DNA of 64,000 nucleotides from Rutidosis leptorrhynchoides (Eukaryota; Streptophyta; Magnoliopsida; Asterales; Asteraceae), in assembly GCF_046630445.1 (NCBI RefSeq), contig NC_092335.1, positions 308,001 through 372,000 on the forward strand, read 5' to 3'. The position numbers and the translations under genes were made by a program. Positions 51,452-63,805 of the stretch are shown here, piece by piece. The notes below the pieces were generated by a model, which made no database searches, had not been told where the DNA came from, and saw nothing but the letters and a program-made list of their open reading frames with translations. Numbering within the stretch: the first letter of the stretch is position 1; each line of letters starts with the position of its first letter.

Positions 51452-53118
51452 TGTGACGATCGCTCCAAATCCATATGGACGAATACGTCATTCATCGATT
51501 TCATTGCGAGGTATTTGACCTCTATATGATACGTTTTATAAACATTGCATTCTTTGGAAAAGGTATACCATAATGAATATTTAAATCCAAGGTTTTCGAC
51601 ATCTGATGATTTCTACATATAGACAATCATCGTAAATAATAGTTTACAATAATACTTCCGTTGACAATGCAGTCAAAATAGATACATGATGATGGTTTTG
51701 TGAATGCAACGTTTTCTTGAATAAAGCATGTATGACTCCATGCACAAATCTTGTCTAACATATAAGCAAACAGCGGAAGACTTCTAGGGAACCTGAGAAT
51801 AAACATGCTAACAAGTGTCAACACAAAGGTTGGTGAGTTCATAGTTTTAATGTTTCGCATAATCTGTGTATAAAGGTGGATCACAAGATTTCAGTTGTTT
51901 CATCCAAAAACGTTTATCAAAGTATTCTACGAAATTGAGCACCCTGGTAACTAAACTTAACGTATATATAATTTATACCCTTTGTATAATCATCTTAATA
52001 ATACACGCAAACCAACGTGTACGCTTCTCAAATAGCATACGTCCGTTAAAAGGCTAGTGCTCTAACTCAGACGGGGATATCAAGCCCTATGGATCCATAT
52101 ACTACTACTCGCGCCCACCAGTTCTTATAACTGGCAGTTACTAGTTACCAAAGCTAAGGGATTTTCGGTTCAAACTCAGTGTAGAATTAAGTATGTAATT
52201 GTATCCATTGCGTTTAAAATAAAGTGCATGTATTCTCAGCCCAAAAATATAGATTGCAAAAGCAATTAAAAAGGGAGCAAATGAAACTCACCTTAGCAGC
52301 ATATAAAGTCGTTCATCAAAATGTGACCGAAACTCGGATTACCAAATAACCGTAGATCTCAACCTAGAGAACATATGTTGGTCAATAAATGTCTATCAAG
52401 CTAGGTCAGGTCATAGTGTATCACAATCCTAATGCTCGAGATCGACATACAAAAGTTATCCAAAGTCGTTTCGAAAAGTCAATTTTGACAATAGTTCAAC
52501 AAAACAAGACGTACCTTATATAAGGATTCATTTACTCGGTTGGTAATATTCAAAAATCCAATTTATCAATCTTACAAACAAGTTGTTTAAATATTAATTG
52601 CAGATTCAAAAGCAATTCCAATTAACGTCAATTATAATTCAGTTGATCATATCTTTTAATCCGTTCATCGAAACTATTCGATATCTAAATGAAAAGTTAT
52701 TGATTTTTCGCCAGCTTTTCAAAAACATGTATATCATATACCTTTTACCAGTAATATATGTATTTAATTCGTGATCGATTATAAACTGTTTAACGACGAA
52801 ATTTAGCATACACGTATGTATAAATATATATACTCGAGGACTAGACATGGATACACAATTAATATATAAAAGATAAAATATGAGTGCTTACGTATCAATA
52901 TTGAGATTCAATATTGTAGGAAAGTACGTAGACGTAACGGAGATGATAAACACTAGGTTTGATTCATAAATATACCCCCGAACATTACCCATAATTTCCT
53001 TAGCTCTATCCCGCTTGAAAACTCATTTTAAAAGTGACACGCTCAAGACCTCGTCGTAGTATTTTATGTATAATATTAATACTACTAATAATAATAAGAT
53101 TAATAATAATATTAATCT

Positions 53119-53184
<66 letters not shown>

Positions 53185-53731
53185 CGGAGTAAAAATGAAT
53201 ATATGTCTGTGTGTGTTGAGCAAACTGGCCAATTTATAGAATGTTTCTGAATTCTGACAGCCATGCGATCGCATGGGTTTTATGCCTATTTCTCATGCGG
53301 TCGCATGGCCCCAAAATCCAGCTCACAATTTTTTTGTTTTCTTGTTTGTCGACATATTATTATATATATATATATATAATATATATATAATTTATATTAA
53401 TTATATATATATATTATATTATATTCATGTACATAGTTGACTTGTAATTTTAGGTCCGTTGACTCGTATGTTGATACTCGACTCGTGTACCACTTTCGGT
53501 TTTTCGAACGTACTTTCGTACGTTTAGAAAACTAGCCTTTTACGTTACGCGACGTGTACCCTTATTAATAATTTGACTTACTCGTCAATAAATTACCTTA
53601 TAAAAAATGTAACTTATAAAATTGAGCGTTGTAGTCATTTGCTTCTATAAATCAGTGACTCGTTGTTTATCAAAATATATTATTTTAAATCAGGACGTTT
53701 TTTTAACTAAGTTAATATTATATTTTTGTAA

Positions 53732-53788
<57 letters not shown>

Positions 53789-53965
53789 GTATATTTTCCA
53801 ATCCAATTATAATGGTTCGTGAATCGTCAGGGTTTGGTCAAGGTTAAATGAATGTATGAATACAGTTTACACTTCTTGATATTCAACTTAACAAACTTTG
53901 CTTATCGTGTCGGAATAATATAAAGATAAAGTTTAAATTTGGTCAGAAATTTTCGGGTTCTCACA
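51452..53965 (-). repeat. B4 3' LTR (2514 bp)
   Basis: Pair of 57775-60270, differing in (AAT)n (53120-53180) and (TA)n (53731-53785) lengths and scattered bases. Confidence 0.92.
53232..53307 (-). promoter_or_regulatory. B4 LTR promoter module (3' LTR copy)
   Basis: In sense: catgcgaccgcatg (centre 53300.5), ccatgcgatcgcatgg (centre 53268.5), then TATAAAT at 53238-53232. Spacings are 32 and about 30 bp, as in the chromovirus LTR. Confidence 0.65.
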
Positions 53966-53996
53966 GTACCTACCCGTTATAGAAATTTCGTCCCGA
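53966..53996 (-). promoter_or_regulatory. B4 polypurine-tract region
   Basis: In sense TATAACGGGTAGGTAC before the 3' LTR, with one base different from B1-B3 (TATAAC for TTTAAC). Confidence 0.6.
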
Positions 53997-54315
53997 AATT
54001 TGATTGAGATGGTCATGGCAGACAATAAATACGTTTTCATGATGCATGCGAGCTGAAAATTAAAGTTTTATCATCAGCGAGTAATATAGATAAAACAATT
54101 TGGTTACGCGAAGAGTATAAATGAAGTTATCACAAAGGAGTGAAATGAGTAGGTAAAGTCTCGCCATATCTTTTGACGTAGACAGGTTGATTTCCAGAGT
54201 TCAAGAGATTTGGAGAAGGTCTTAGTAATAAGATTTGATTCTTCGAAAAATCAAGGAAATTAGGATCCGCTTTAAATGCGATCATCTGTTTTGATTACTC
54301 TGTCGAATATTTCAC

Positions 54316-54322
54316 TATAAAT
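54316..54322 (+). promoter_or_regulatory. TATA box upstream of the B4 antisense ORF
   Basis: TATAAAT, 74 bp upstream of the ATG at 54390, followed by the conserved C-rich leader start. Confidence 0.5.
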
Positions 54323-54389
54323 CCACCCCCTTCGTTTCCTTACTTTTACCATTCCTATACTCAATTTCCAAATTCAAAAGATTGTGAAA

Positions 54390-54563
54390 ATGCTTAATCC
54401 AGTTCTGATCCTTGTCCTTATCCTTACTATCGCAATAATTATTCTCCTTTTCCAACTTCCGCCAAAGGAATCTGCTTACTTCTACTTTGCCCTTGGGGTT
54501 ATAGTGCTTTTAATTCTCCCGTGTCTTTATGTTGCAATAAACATTGATATACACGGTTTGTAA
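54390..54563 (+). CDS. Antisense ORF of the B family, copy B4 (57 aa)
   Basis: Intact ATG-to-TAA frame of the same length as the other three, in the most divergent copy. It begins MLNPVLILVLILTIAIIILL, has LPPKES in the loop and ends INIDIHGL. Substitutions in the helices exchange hydrophobic residues for one another (I, L, V, F), the pattern expected if membrane insertion is kept. Confidence 0.62.
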   Translation: MLNPVLILVLILTIAIIILLFQLPPKESAYFYFALGVIVLLILPCLYVAINIDIHGL

Positions 54564-54982
54564 TTTATGTGTTGTTATCGGGCTTTATATTCTCCCTTAT
54601 ATTTCAAAGTTCCTACTTCTGTGTTCTATAATTATTGTCATTCCCAGTTAATGCTCTCTTTTATTTGCTGCGATTTATACCTCAATTTCTATTTCGGAGT
54701 TTTGTCCATTCGTTTCTTCTTCTAGTGACTAAGTATTGCTTATAATGCTCCAGAATTCGCAGATATGAATTTCGGAATGAACATTGTTAATGTTCTAAGA
54801 AGAAAATGGAAATGGCACGATCTTGATTTGTTAAATTACCAGAATACCCTGGAAAAAACCGAATCATCAAGAAAGGTATTTTCTTGATATATTTAGAGAT
54901 TAAATAGAATGAAAGAGTTATGTAACATGGTTCATGATGAGGGTGTGATCTGTGAACCTTTATCACGTTCCATTAGAAACTC

Positions 54983-55045
54983 AGCATGACTTACTGTAAT
55001 ATAATCACGTTGATCAAGTGTCATTATATTATACTAACTCATGCT
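54983..55045. other. 63-bp conserved inverted repeat, B4
   Basis: Same unit as 6744-6806. Confidence 0.7.
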
Positions 55046-55302
55046 TCAGTTCCCAACATTACTTCAAAACATCCATTTTTTTCGAATTTTTCAGATTTTA
55101 GAAACTAAAATAGTTTCTTTTATGATGTAACACAGAAAGTGCAAAGAGATGAATGATTTCCGATAAGAATAGGTATGAAGAAATCTCCAGAAATATCGAG
55201 GATATTTATAATGAAAGATACGATGATATCTTAGAATTTTTAATATCAGAGGATGATGCGGGAAATCTATCTGTCAAGGTTTAGAATAAGAAGTAAGGTT
55301 CT

Positions 55303-55620
55303 TACTAATGGTTTCAGCAGTCACTGAATCATTTGGATTCTTTGAAGGCAGGTTCAGTCTTTGTGATTTATCCACAGCCTCTTTCATACTTTACTCAATC
55401 CGTTTTTCAGTTCCAAACCTTCTCTTTTTCTCAGCTTTACCACCATACTATTCTTTATCATCAAACTTTTGACTATTAAGGTTGTTTACAGTTTTTGCTG
55501 CTTCATCAGCATTTTTTCCAATTTCAGAGAACTAGTTCATAGTTTGGGATATTTTTCAGAAACTTCACATTCGAAGTATGTAAGTCTAGAAGATAGATGT
55601 TATCTATATATAACTGTTGT
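55303..55620 (-). pseudogene. Captured poly(A)-binding protein fragment, B4
   Basis: Same segment, including KFDDKE followed by TAG at 55448-55450, then KAEKKRRFGT and AVDKSQRLNLPSK. Additional small indels are present. Confidence 0.78.
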
Positions 55621-56174
55621 CGTAGAAAATGCTGCGAGATTCAAAATACTGATTGCTAATTCCCGGTGGTTGGTATGGCAATTATTGTTACAAGATGTGG
55701 ATGAGTACATGATAGGGTTTCAATGAGTATAAGGATTTTTCGAAAGGTCAAGGATTAATAAAGTTGTTGGTAAATTTATTGCTAATGTGGTGGAACATGA
55801 AAGGTTCCCCAGTAACAAGAACGTATATGTCAAGGTTATAATAAGGTTAATCTGAAAAGTCGAAGTTGACTGGTTGAAAGTGTGGTAAAACTGGATACTT
55901 TGAAAAGGGGATTGCAATATTATTTTCAGTAATAACAATGCTAAAGGATCTTTCACATTTTTAAAGTCAAAGTATAGCTTTGAAAGATGTAGAGATCTAA
56001 GAATGATGTCGCCCGTTAAATCTTGACTTGGATTCTGATCCGTCAATATCAGAATATGTAATTGAATTTATATGGAAACGATTGTATATCGCTGTGAGCA
56101 TAGTTAATAATTTTTTTGAATCAAAGTTGAAGAATGTACAGTATAACATATTAATTGTGAACTTATATATTTCC

Positions 56175-56194
56175 CAAGAATTACCTACCCGTTA
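56175..56194 (-). other. PPT-like motif in a hairpin, B4
   Basis: TTAACGGGTAGGTAAT on the minus strand, flanked by attaattgtgaa and ttcacaagtaat, one arm mismatch relative to B1. A second related motif (agtacctaccagttaag) is at about 56678-56694. Confidence 0.65.
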
Positions 56195-56828
56195 AAGATT
56201 TCACAAGTAATATTTTGTACAAAAGAATTTTCATTACAGTCTTTATGAAAATATATGTATGTATATTTCTTCAGATGTAATACGGATTTAATGAGTTAAT
56301 ATCATATTAAGCTCATTTGATTTTCGGCTTGACTTAGAAATGATTAATCTCTAAAACATTAAAGATTACATAATATTTGAGGAGTTTTTCACTAATGAAA
56401 TCAACACTTCATTATTTATTCTTATTGATATTCCTCGGTGAAGGATGTTGGTGCTCATGGAATTCTTGCTAACTTCGCAAGGTACGAATGATGTTTTCTA
56501 GAAAGTTTCGAATACATCGAAGATGAAAGTATAAAATCAAACATATAATTGAATAATATACTTAGTTTATTATGAAATGGAATTCATTGAGTTGAAACAG
56601 AGATTGTAGTTAACGATGGTTAAGTCGTTAACGAAGGATGTACATCATAACATATTAGGAATATGAATTAACCGAGTAGTACCTACCAGTTAAGATTCAC
56701 ATGTAATAGCTTAGTACGAAAAGATTTATTTTGATTTCAAAATTCATATATATTAAATATACATAAAATTTCTTCAGAGGAAATGAGTTAATACTTCATC
56801 GGTTATTGTTGCTGGTATTTCTTGGTAA

Positions 56829-57389
56829 CTACGGTGCGTATGACGTTGATGCTCGAGGTACAGATTGTGATGTTGAGGTGTGGGATGCGGATGTTGTTGT
56901 TGGTGGTGGTGATGGTACTGTTGGTATTGCTGATGGTGGTACTGTTGTTGCCGGTGCTGCTGCTGGTGCTTGTAACCTTTGCACCACATTCTCCAAAGCC
57001 ACTACCCGAGCGCGAAGCTCGTTGACTTCTTCTATTACACCGGGATGATTGTTGGTTCGGACGAGCGGATGAATAAGATCCAGAATCTGAGATAGTATAT
57101 AATCATGACGAGATACTCTAGAAATGAGAGAGAAAATGGTGCTTCGGATAGGTTCACCGGTAAGTGCTTCAGGTTCTTCGCCAAGAGGGCAATGTGGTGG
57201 ATGGAAGGGATCACCTTCTTCTTGTCTCCAATGACTAAGTAGGCTACGAACCCATTCCCAATTCATCCAGAATAGATGATGGCTAATTGGTTGATCCATT
57301 CCGGTTACACTGTCTTCGGAGTTCAGGTGAATATCCATATCGGAATAGCTGTCGGAGTTTAAGGAATTTGAACTTGATACGTGATCCAT
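56829..57389 (-). CDS. B-family short pre-gag ORF, copy B4 (186 aa)
   Basis: The longest copy. Beyond the coiled-coil (ELRARVVALENVVQRLQ) it continues through a Pro/Thr/Ser-rich tail (PSAIPTVPSPPPTTTSAS) to a stop. B1-B3 stop just after the Ala/Pro segment, so either B4 keeps the older length or the tail is read-through of decayed sequence. Confidence 0.68.
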   Translation of the reverse strand: MDHVSSSNSLNSDSYSDMDIHLNSEDSVTGMDQPISHHLFWMNWEWVRSLLSHWRQEEGDPFHPPHCPLGEEPEALTGEPIRSTIFSLISRVSRHDYILSQILDLIHPLVRTNNHPGVIEEVNELRARVVALENVVQRLQAPAAAPATTVPPSAIPTVPSPPPTTTSASHTSTSQSVPRASTSYAP

Positions 57390-57755
57390 CTTGTATAATT
57401 AGAGGGATGATTTTTGATATGAAATAGATTATAGAATTTAGATTGGTACTCTTCAACACATAATTTACATATGTATATATAATACCAAATTCCCGTAAAT
57501 TACGGAGAAATTTTCGGAAGATATCAGGAAAAGTTTACAGTAACAGATATGATAAGATATGAATTTTGTCGGTACACTATCTATGCAGTAAATGCAGTAA
57601 GACGTGTCTAGACTTAGGAATGATAAGCATGTAATTTCCGACAAGAAATGATAAGCAAAACTTTTAACATGCAGACACGGTCGAAGTCCAGACTTACTAA
57701 TGCATCTTAATAACTATCAGTTAGACACACTCATGCAAGATCTGGTTCGCTAGGA

Positions 57756-57772
57756 CCAACGCTCTGATACCA
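57756..57772 (-). promoter_or_regulatory. B4 primer binding site (tRNA-iMet)
   Basis: TGGTATCAGAGCGTTGG on the minus strand. The 12-base core is unchanged and one flanking base differs. Confidence 0.85.
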
Positions 57773-57774
57773 AC

Positions 57775-59439
57775 TGTGACTATCGCTCCAAATCCATATG
57801 GACGAATACGTAATTCATCGATTTCATTGCGAGGTATTTGACCTCTATATGATACGTTTTATAAACATTGCATTCTTTAGAAAAGGTATACCATAATGAA
57901 TATTTAAATCCAAGGTTTTCGACATCTGATGATTTCTACATATAAACAATCACCGTAAATAATAGTTTACAATAATACTTCCGTTGACAATGCAGTCAAA
58001 ATAGATACATGATGATAGTTTTGTGAATGCAACGTTTTCTTGAATAAAGCATGTATGACTCCATGCACAAATCTTGTCTAACATATAAGCAAACAGCGGA
58101 AGACTTCTAGGGAACCTGAGAATAAACATGCTAACAAGTGTCAACACAAAGGTTGGTGAGTTCATAGTTTTAATGTTTCGCATAATCTGTGTATAAAGGT
58201 GGATCACAAGATTTCAGTTGTTTCATCCAGAAACGTTTATCAAAGTATTCTACGAAATTGAGCACCCTGGTAACTAAACTTAATATATATATAATTATAC
58301 CCTTTGTATAATCATATTAATAATACACGCAAACCAACGTGTACGCTTCTCAAATAGCATACGTCCGTTAAAAGGCTAGTGCTCTAGCTCGGACGGGGAT
58401 ATCAAGCCCTATGGATCCATATACTACTACTCGCGCCCACCAGTTCTTATAACTGGCAGTTACTAGTTACCAAAGCTAAGGGATTTTCGGTTCAAACTCA
58501 GTGTAGAATTAAGTATGTACTTGTATCCATTGCGTTTAAAATAAAGTGCATGTATTCTCAACCCAAAAATATAGATTGCAAAAGCAATTAAAAAGGGAGC
58601 AAATGAAACTCACCTTAGCAGTATATAAAGTCGTTCATCAAAATGTGACCGAAACTCGGATTACCAAATAACCGTAGACCTCAACCTAGAGAACATATGT
58701 TGGTCAATAAATGTCTATCAAGCTAGGTCAGGTCATAGTGTATCACAATCCTAATGCTTGAGATCGACATACAAAAGTTATCCAAAGTCGTTTCGAAAAG
58801 TCAATTTTGACAATAGTTCAACAAAACAAGACGTACCTTATATAAGGATTCATTTACTCGGTTGGTAATATTCAAAAATCTAATTTATCAATCTTACAAA
58901 CAAGTTGTTTAAATATTAATTGAAGATTCAAAAGCAATTCCAATTAACGTCAATTATAATTCAGTTGATCATATCTTTTAATCCGTTCATCGAAACTATT
59001 CGATATCTAAATGAAAAGTTATTGATTTTTCGCCAGCTTTTCAAAAACATGTATATCATATACCTTTTACCAGTAATATATGTATTTAATTCGTGATCTA
59101 TTATAAACTGTTTAACGACGAAATTCAGCATACACGTATGTAAAAATATATATACTCGAGCACTAGACATGGATACACAATTAATATATAAAAGATAAAA
59201 TATGAGTGCTTACGTATCAATATTGAGATTCAATATTGTAGGAAAGTACGTAGACGTAACGGAGATGATAAACACTAGGTTTGATTCATAAATATACCCA
59301 CGAACATTACCCATAATTTCCTTAGCTCTATCCCGCTTGAAAACCCATTTTGAAAGTGACACGCTCAAGACCTCGTCGTAGTATTTTATGTATAATATTA
59401 ATACTACTAATAATAATAAGATTAATAATAATATTAATC

Positions 59440-59524
<85 letters not shown>

Positions 59525-60270
59525 CGGAGTAAAAATGAATATATGTCTGTGTGTGTTGAGCAAACTGGCCAATTTATAGAATGTTTCTGAAGTCTGACTG
59601 CCATGCGATCGCATGGGTTTTATGCCTATTTCTTATGCGGTCGCATGGCCCAAAATCCAGCTCACAATTTTTTTGTTTTCTTGTTTGTCGACATATTATT
59701 ATATATATATAATATATATATATATATATAATTTATATTAATTATATATATATATATTATATTATATTCATGTACATAGTTGACTTGTAATTTTAGGTCC
59801 ACTGACTCGTACGTTGATACTCGACTCGTGTACCACTTTCGGTTTTTCGAACGTACTTTCGTACGTTTAGAAAACTAGCCTTTTACGTTACGCGACTTGT
59901 ACCCTTATTAATAATTTGACTTACTCATCAATAAATTACCTTATAAAAAATGTAACTTATAAAATTGAGCGTTGTGGTCATTTGCTTCTATAAATCAGTG
60001 ACTCGTTGTTTATCAAAATATATTATTTTAAATCAGGACGTTTTTTTAACTAAGTTAATATTATATTTTTGTAATATATATATATATATATACGTATATT
60101 TTCCAATCCAATTATAATGGTTCGTTAATCGTCAGGGTTTGGTCAAGGTTAAATGAATGTATGAATACAGTTTACACTTCTTGAGATTCAACTTAACAAA
60201 CTTTGCTTATCGTGTCGGAATAATATAAAGATAAAGTTTAAATTTGGTCAGAAATTTCCGGGTTGTCACA
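57775..60270 (-). repeat. B4 5' LTR (2496 bp)
   Basis: Pair of 51452-53965. It contains the promoter module (palindromes 59634-59647 and 59601-59616, TATAAAT 59578-59572) that would transcribe the element, plus (AAT)n at 59440-59520. Confidence 0.92.
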
Positions 60271-60275
60271 ATCAG

Positions 60276-61170
60276 GGAACAAGCAAGGAGGCCCTCACCG
60301 GCCGGAAGAAAAAGCTCTAGGCCATCTTCACCTCACCACCACGAGAATGGTGGTGATAGAGGTGTTGCAGCCTGAGAGAAATGATTGGATAAACGGGGAG
60401 AAGAAGATGGAAGAAAATATCATATGGAACCGATTTTAAGGGTGAAATTAAGCTTGCGACACCTTCTCTAGACGGTCATGACCGTACTACTGACTTGGTG
60501 AGTGTGGAATATGAATGAAAATCATCGCGGTGTTCGTGTTGTAAAGTGTATGGTCATACAAATATTATATGCCCAAAGGTCCAACCTAAGGGGATGGCGA
60601 ATGACAAAATACATGTCGATGCAGATGGTTTTCAAGATGTGATCAAAAAGAAAGGATGAGGTGTTGCAACCGTAGATCATAGGGAAACGGAGGGGGGGTT
60701 GCTGCTCAACCAAAACAAAAAATGGTTTGTCGTCTGAAAGTGATTCACAATGAAAATAAAAGGAGCTCGGCAGCTGGGATGAGTGAGGATAAACAAGTGA
60801 AGGTTCAAAATTTGTTTGGAGTGCTTAGTGTGGTTAATCACTAGATGAGTTGAATTGCATAGAACTTGATGAAGAGTAAACGACCAAATTTATGGATGAC
60901 AAAAAATGTTTGTAAGGCAACGGCTACACCGTTCGGTTGAAATCGGTTTGGTTGTAGTTGAAAGACCTTATTGTTTCATGTGCTGATCTAGGTGTGTCGA
61001 TAGTGTCGTTGGATTTGCTAGTCATGTTTAGGTGTCTAGAGTCTAGCTAATTTTGTGGTTGTTTGTGAGGTCAAAAGACGCGCTTATGGTCGTTCTTATT
61101 TGTATTTTATTGTTTTTCTGTTTTTATAAATTATTTTTAACGAGTAAAACCCTTTAAAAAAATATGTGTA
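60276..61170 (+). pseudogene. Decayed retroelement with CCHC knuckle (LINE ORF1/DUF4283-like)
   Basis: Around 60505-60660 one frame reads VEYE, a TGA where Trp is usual, KSSRCSCCKVYGHTNIICPK, then VDADGFQDV and KKKG. This is the zinc-knuckle and downstream DGF motif of plant LINE ORF1/DUF4283-type proteins. Further stops follow. An A-rich end at about 61155-61163 may be its 3' tail. B4 split the element. Confidence 0.5.
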
Positions 61171-62340
61171 GATGACATTGTCAAATAACGGGTTACAATA
61201 AATACAAAACTATAAATGATCTCGGCTGAATTTTTTATTTTATTATTTTTTGGATTTTTCACTTTATCCTTTTTCTTTAGAAAAAATGGAACACTGGATT
61301 TTTTTTATTTTCTTTCCACCTATTCTGGTTTTTCTTTAACATAGACCGAACAAATTGTCTGGTTTTGCAACATAAAGATATGTACATTCAAACTTTTCTT
61401 TCTTAGCCTTAGCAGCATTGTCGATCATTGTCGATTTAGATAACACAATGTCAACTTGCCATAAAAAATTTCTTCTTTTGTGCTATACTGCCATCTAGTT
61501 ATAATTTATAACTAGTTATAAAGATGGTCATTACAAGTAATAATGTGAACAAAAGAAACGAGCCTATGACCAAGATGCAAGCAACGATCACATATAAATG
61601 GTATAGTTTTTACAATATCTTTATAAACACGTGACAAGATTTGGACTCTTCCTTATGAAGACAAGTGAATGGCTTTTGAACTCTACTAACTTTACCATGA
61701 ATATGTAGTTTTAAGATATCTAATGCCAAATACCGTGCAAGCAAACTCAGATATTATATAGGGGTTTCTGTCATCGTGAGGATTCTTTTTTTAGAAGCAA
61801 ACAAACATTTTGTTGACTATAAAAGATACAGTAGATATGAATGGGAAGCACCCATTTGCGATTAGAGGATCTAAGTGATAAGAAACTAAAGTGCGACTTG
61901 GGGAGGTAAAGGGAGAGGGGTTTTACCGTCCACGCCCCTTATGGGATTGGTGAGGGTTTCCTCATGGGCACGCAGTTGAGGACGGGTACGCGTAGTGGTT
62001 AAGTCTCCTTGGGAGTCCCCAACTAACTGTTGTCCAAAAAAAAAAAAAAAAAAAGATATGTATAGGCAAATTATAGAGGTGGATTACAAATTTACAACTG
62101 GGAGTTGATTAGAAATCCAACACTATAGAGACCAAATAGTTATCAATCAATCAATCAATTAATTTACAAATAAAACACGGTTGCTAAGAGGAAACAGGGC
62201 ATACAGAAATAAATAATCCCATACATGAGGAACCGCAAATAGTTAGAAGAAACTTTTTTCTTTTTTTCATTTCGTTTTCCACCCACCTTTACTCGGCCAA
62301 TTATTACAATCTATTTATTTAATTAAATTTAATTTACAAC
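61171..62340. other. Intergenic, AT-rich, with an A-tailed retroposon-like segment at 61890-62056
   Basis: 61890-62036 is GC-richer, contains acgcgtagtggttaag (A-box-like) and runs into a 19-base A tail. A partial repeat of agatatg at about 61834 and after the tail could be a TSD. No ORF. The rest shows nothing beyond short simple repeats such as (aatc)n at 62143-62158. Confidence 0.35.
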
Positions 62341-62359
62341 AAGGTCCGATGCAAAATGG

Positions 62360-62714
62360 TTAGAGGTGGTCTCCCCTGTTAACCAAAGGAGTTCCACTTT
62401 TGGAGAGAATAAGGTGCTTGATGTCTCTGTAAGTGTTGAGCTCCTCCAATGCATCTTCTGATGTCTTCCTGCTGCTGCTGCTGGATATAAACAATCCAGA
62501 AGCAGAAGCAGAAGCAGTAGTAGTGTTGAATTCGACTTGCGGACCACCACCACCACCACCCCCCCTTAAAGAATAGCAACTAGAAGAAGAATCTTGACGA
62601 AGGGGTGGTGCTGTTCTCAACATGCGAACAAGGGCACCTACTGCAGCCTCCTCCTGTAACTTTTTACCATGGGATGACAACAACTCTCCTCCGTGTTTCC
62701 CACCAACACTCCGA
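62360..62714 (-). CDS. Unidentified short gene, probable last exon
   Basis: A minus-strand open frame ends at 62360. Just upstream at 62715 is an acceptor-like ttttgatag, so the coding part may start there and continue an unseen exon; alternatively it starts at the internal ATG 62623 (87 aa). The product has a Gly run, a Ser-rich stretch and a conserved-looking end (EDALEELNTYRDIKHLILSK). The frame's polar C-terminus and non-repetitive surroundings favour a real host gene, but I cannot name a family. Confidence 0.4.
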
Positions 62715-62752
62715 CTATCAAAAATCAAATATAACATCACAACACCAACCAA

Positions 62753-63805
62753 AGAGTTTAGTTACTTACTTACAAAGAGGGTATCAGTATCAGTATCAGT
62801 ATATTAATCAAGTCTCATCTATCTATACAATACAAAGAAAGAGGCTATCCACTAGTAATCCTGAAACACACAAACAAGCTTTTCCAGTGGAATATTATCA
62901 GGTCTCATCTTTTATAAACTTACTTTCATCTCCTCACTAACTAACTAACTAACTATACACCCGCATCTTAACAACCCACTACAAATAAGAGTACGCTGAC
63001 CCAGAACAGTAACTGCAGATTATACCCTTACAGTATTTTTATTGTATTTTTTAAAATTATAATAATGTAATTTCATAAGCATAAATATATAGAAGAAATT
63101 ATCTTAGTATGAAAAAATGATGACAATAGAAATATAACTCCAAGTAACGTGTTCATCGGTTTGGTTTACGGTTAATTCCGTTCTAAACTTTTTTGGAGCA
63201 AAATTGGAACCTGAATTCATATTTTCAAACTCTAAACCAATACTAAGAAAACCGAATTTGAATTCCATTCGGTTTCGATTGTAACCCAAAAACCAAAAAA
63301 AAAATGAATTTCAACACAAACATCCTTTGACATACAAAGCTACAAGATATGCACGATTATATGATACAATCTACATTGATATTTATTACTATTAACCAAA
63401 TTCAAGTTTACAGAACATCAAAGTGTCACTATATGCCAACTTCAAAGCCCAAACATAACATTTATTTATTACAATCACATGAAAGCTAAACTTTTTAACT
63501 ATTCAAAATATTAAATCTTCAATTTTCTTTAACCAAAGTCGAAAAATCACATAAATATTTACTAATATATTAATAGAAAACATATTTACTAATATATTAA
63601 TAAAAAACATATTTATTGAATTGGATTTGATTTTGAATTCCTGTTTCAGTTTAATCGATTTAAAATATTCATAACCGAATCAAAAGCAAAATATTTAATT
63701 CGGTTTTAGTCGATCCAAACACCGTTTTTCATATTTGATTTGATTTTAACCGGTTTTACGTATATGTATATGTATATGTATATATATACATATATATATA
63801 TATAT
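62753..63805. other. Intergenic sequence
   Basis: No supported gene. Contains a tcagta run (62786-62803), aact repeats (62937-62953) and a tatatgta run before 63805. It would include the 5' region of the preceding short gene. Confidence 0.5.

Larger units (their letters stand above)
51452..60270 (-). mobile_element. B4: non-autonomous LTR retrotransposon, divergent B subfamily (8819 bp)
   Basis: Flanked by TSD ATCAG (51447-51451 and 60271-60275). In sense: 5' LTR 60270-57775, PBS 57772-57756, short ORF 57389-56829, PPT-like motif 56194-56175, PABP segment 55620-55303, hairpin 55045-54983, antisense ORF 54390-54563, PPT, 3' LTR 53965-51452. The LTR's 3' end (GCGATCGTCACA in sense) and its promoter differ from B1-B3, while the internal cargo is shared. 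Confidence 0.92.
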
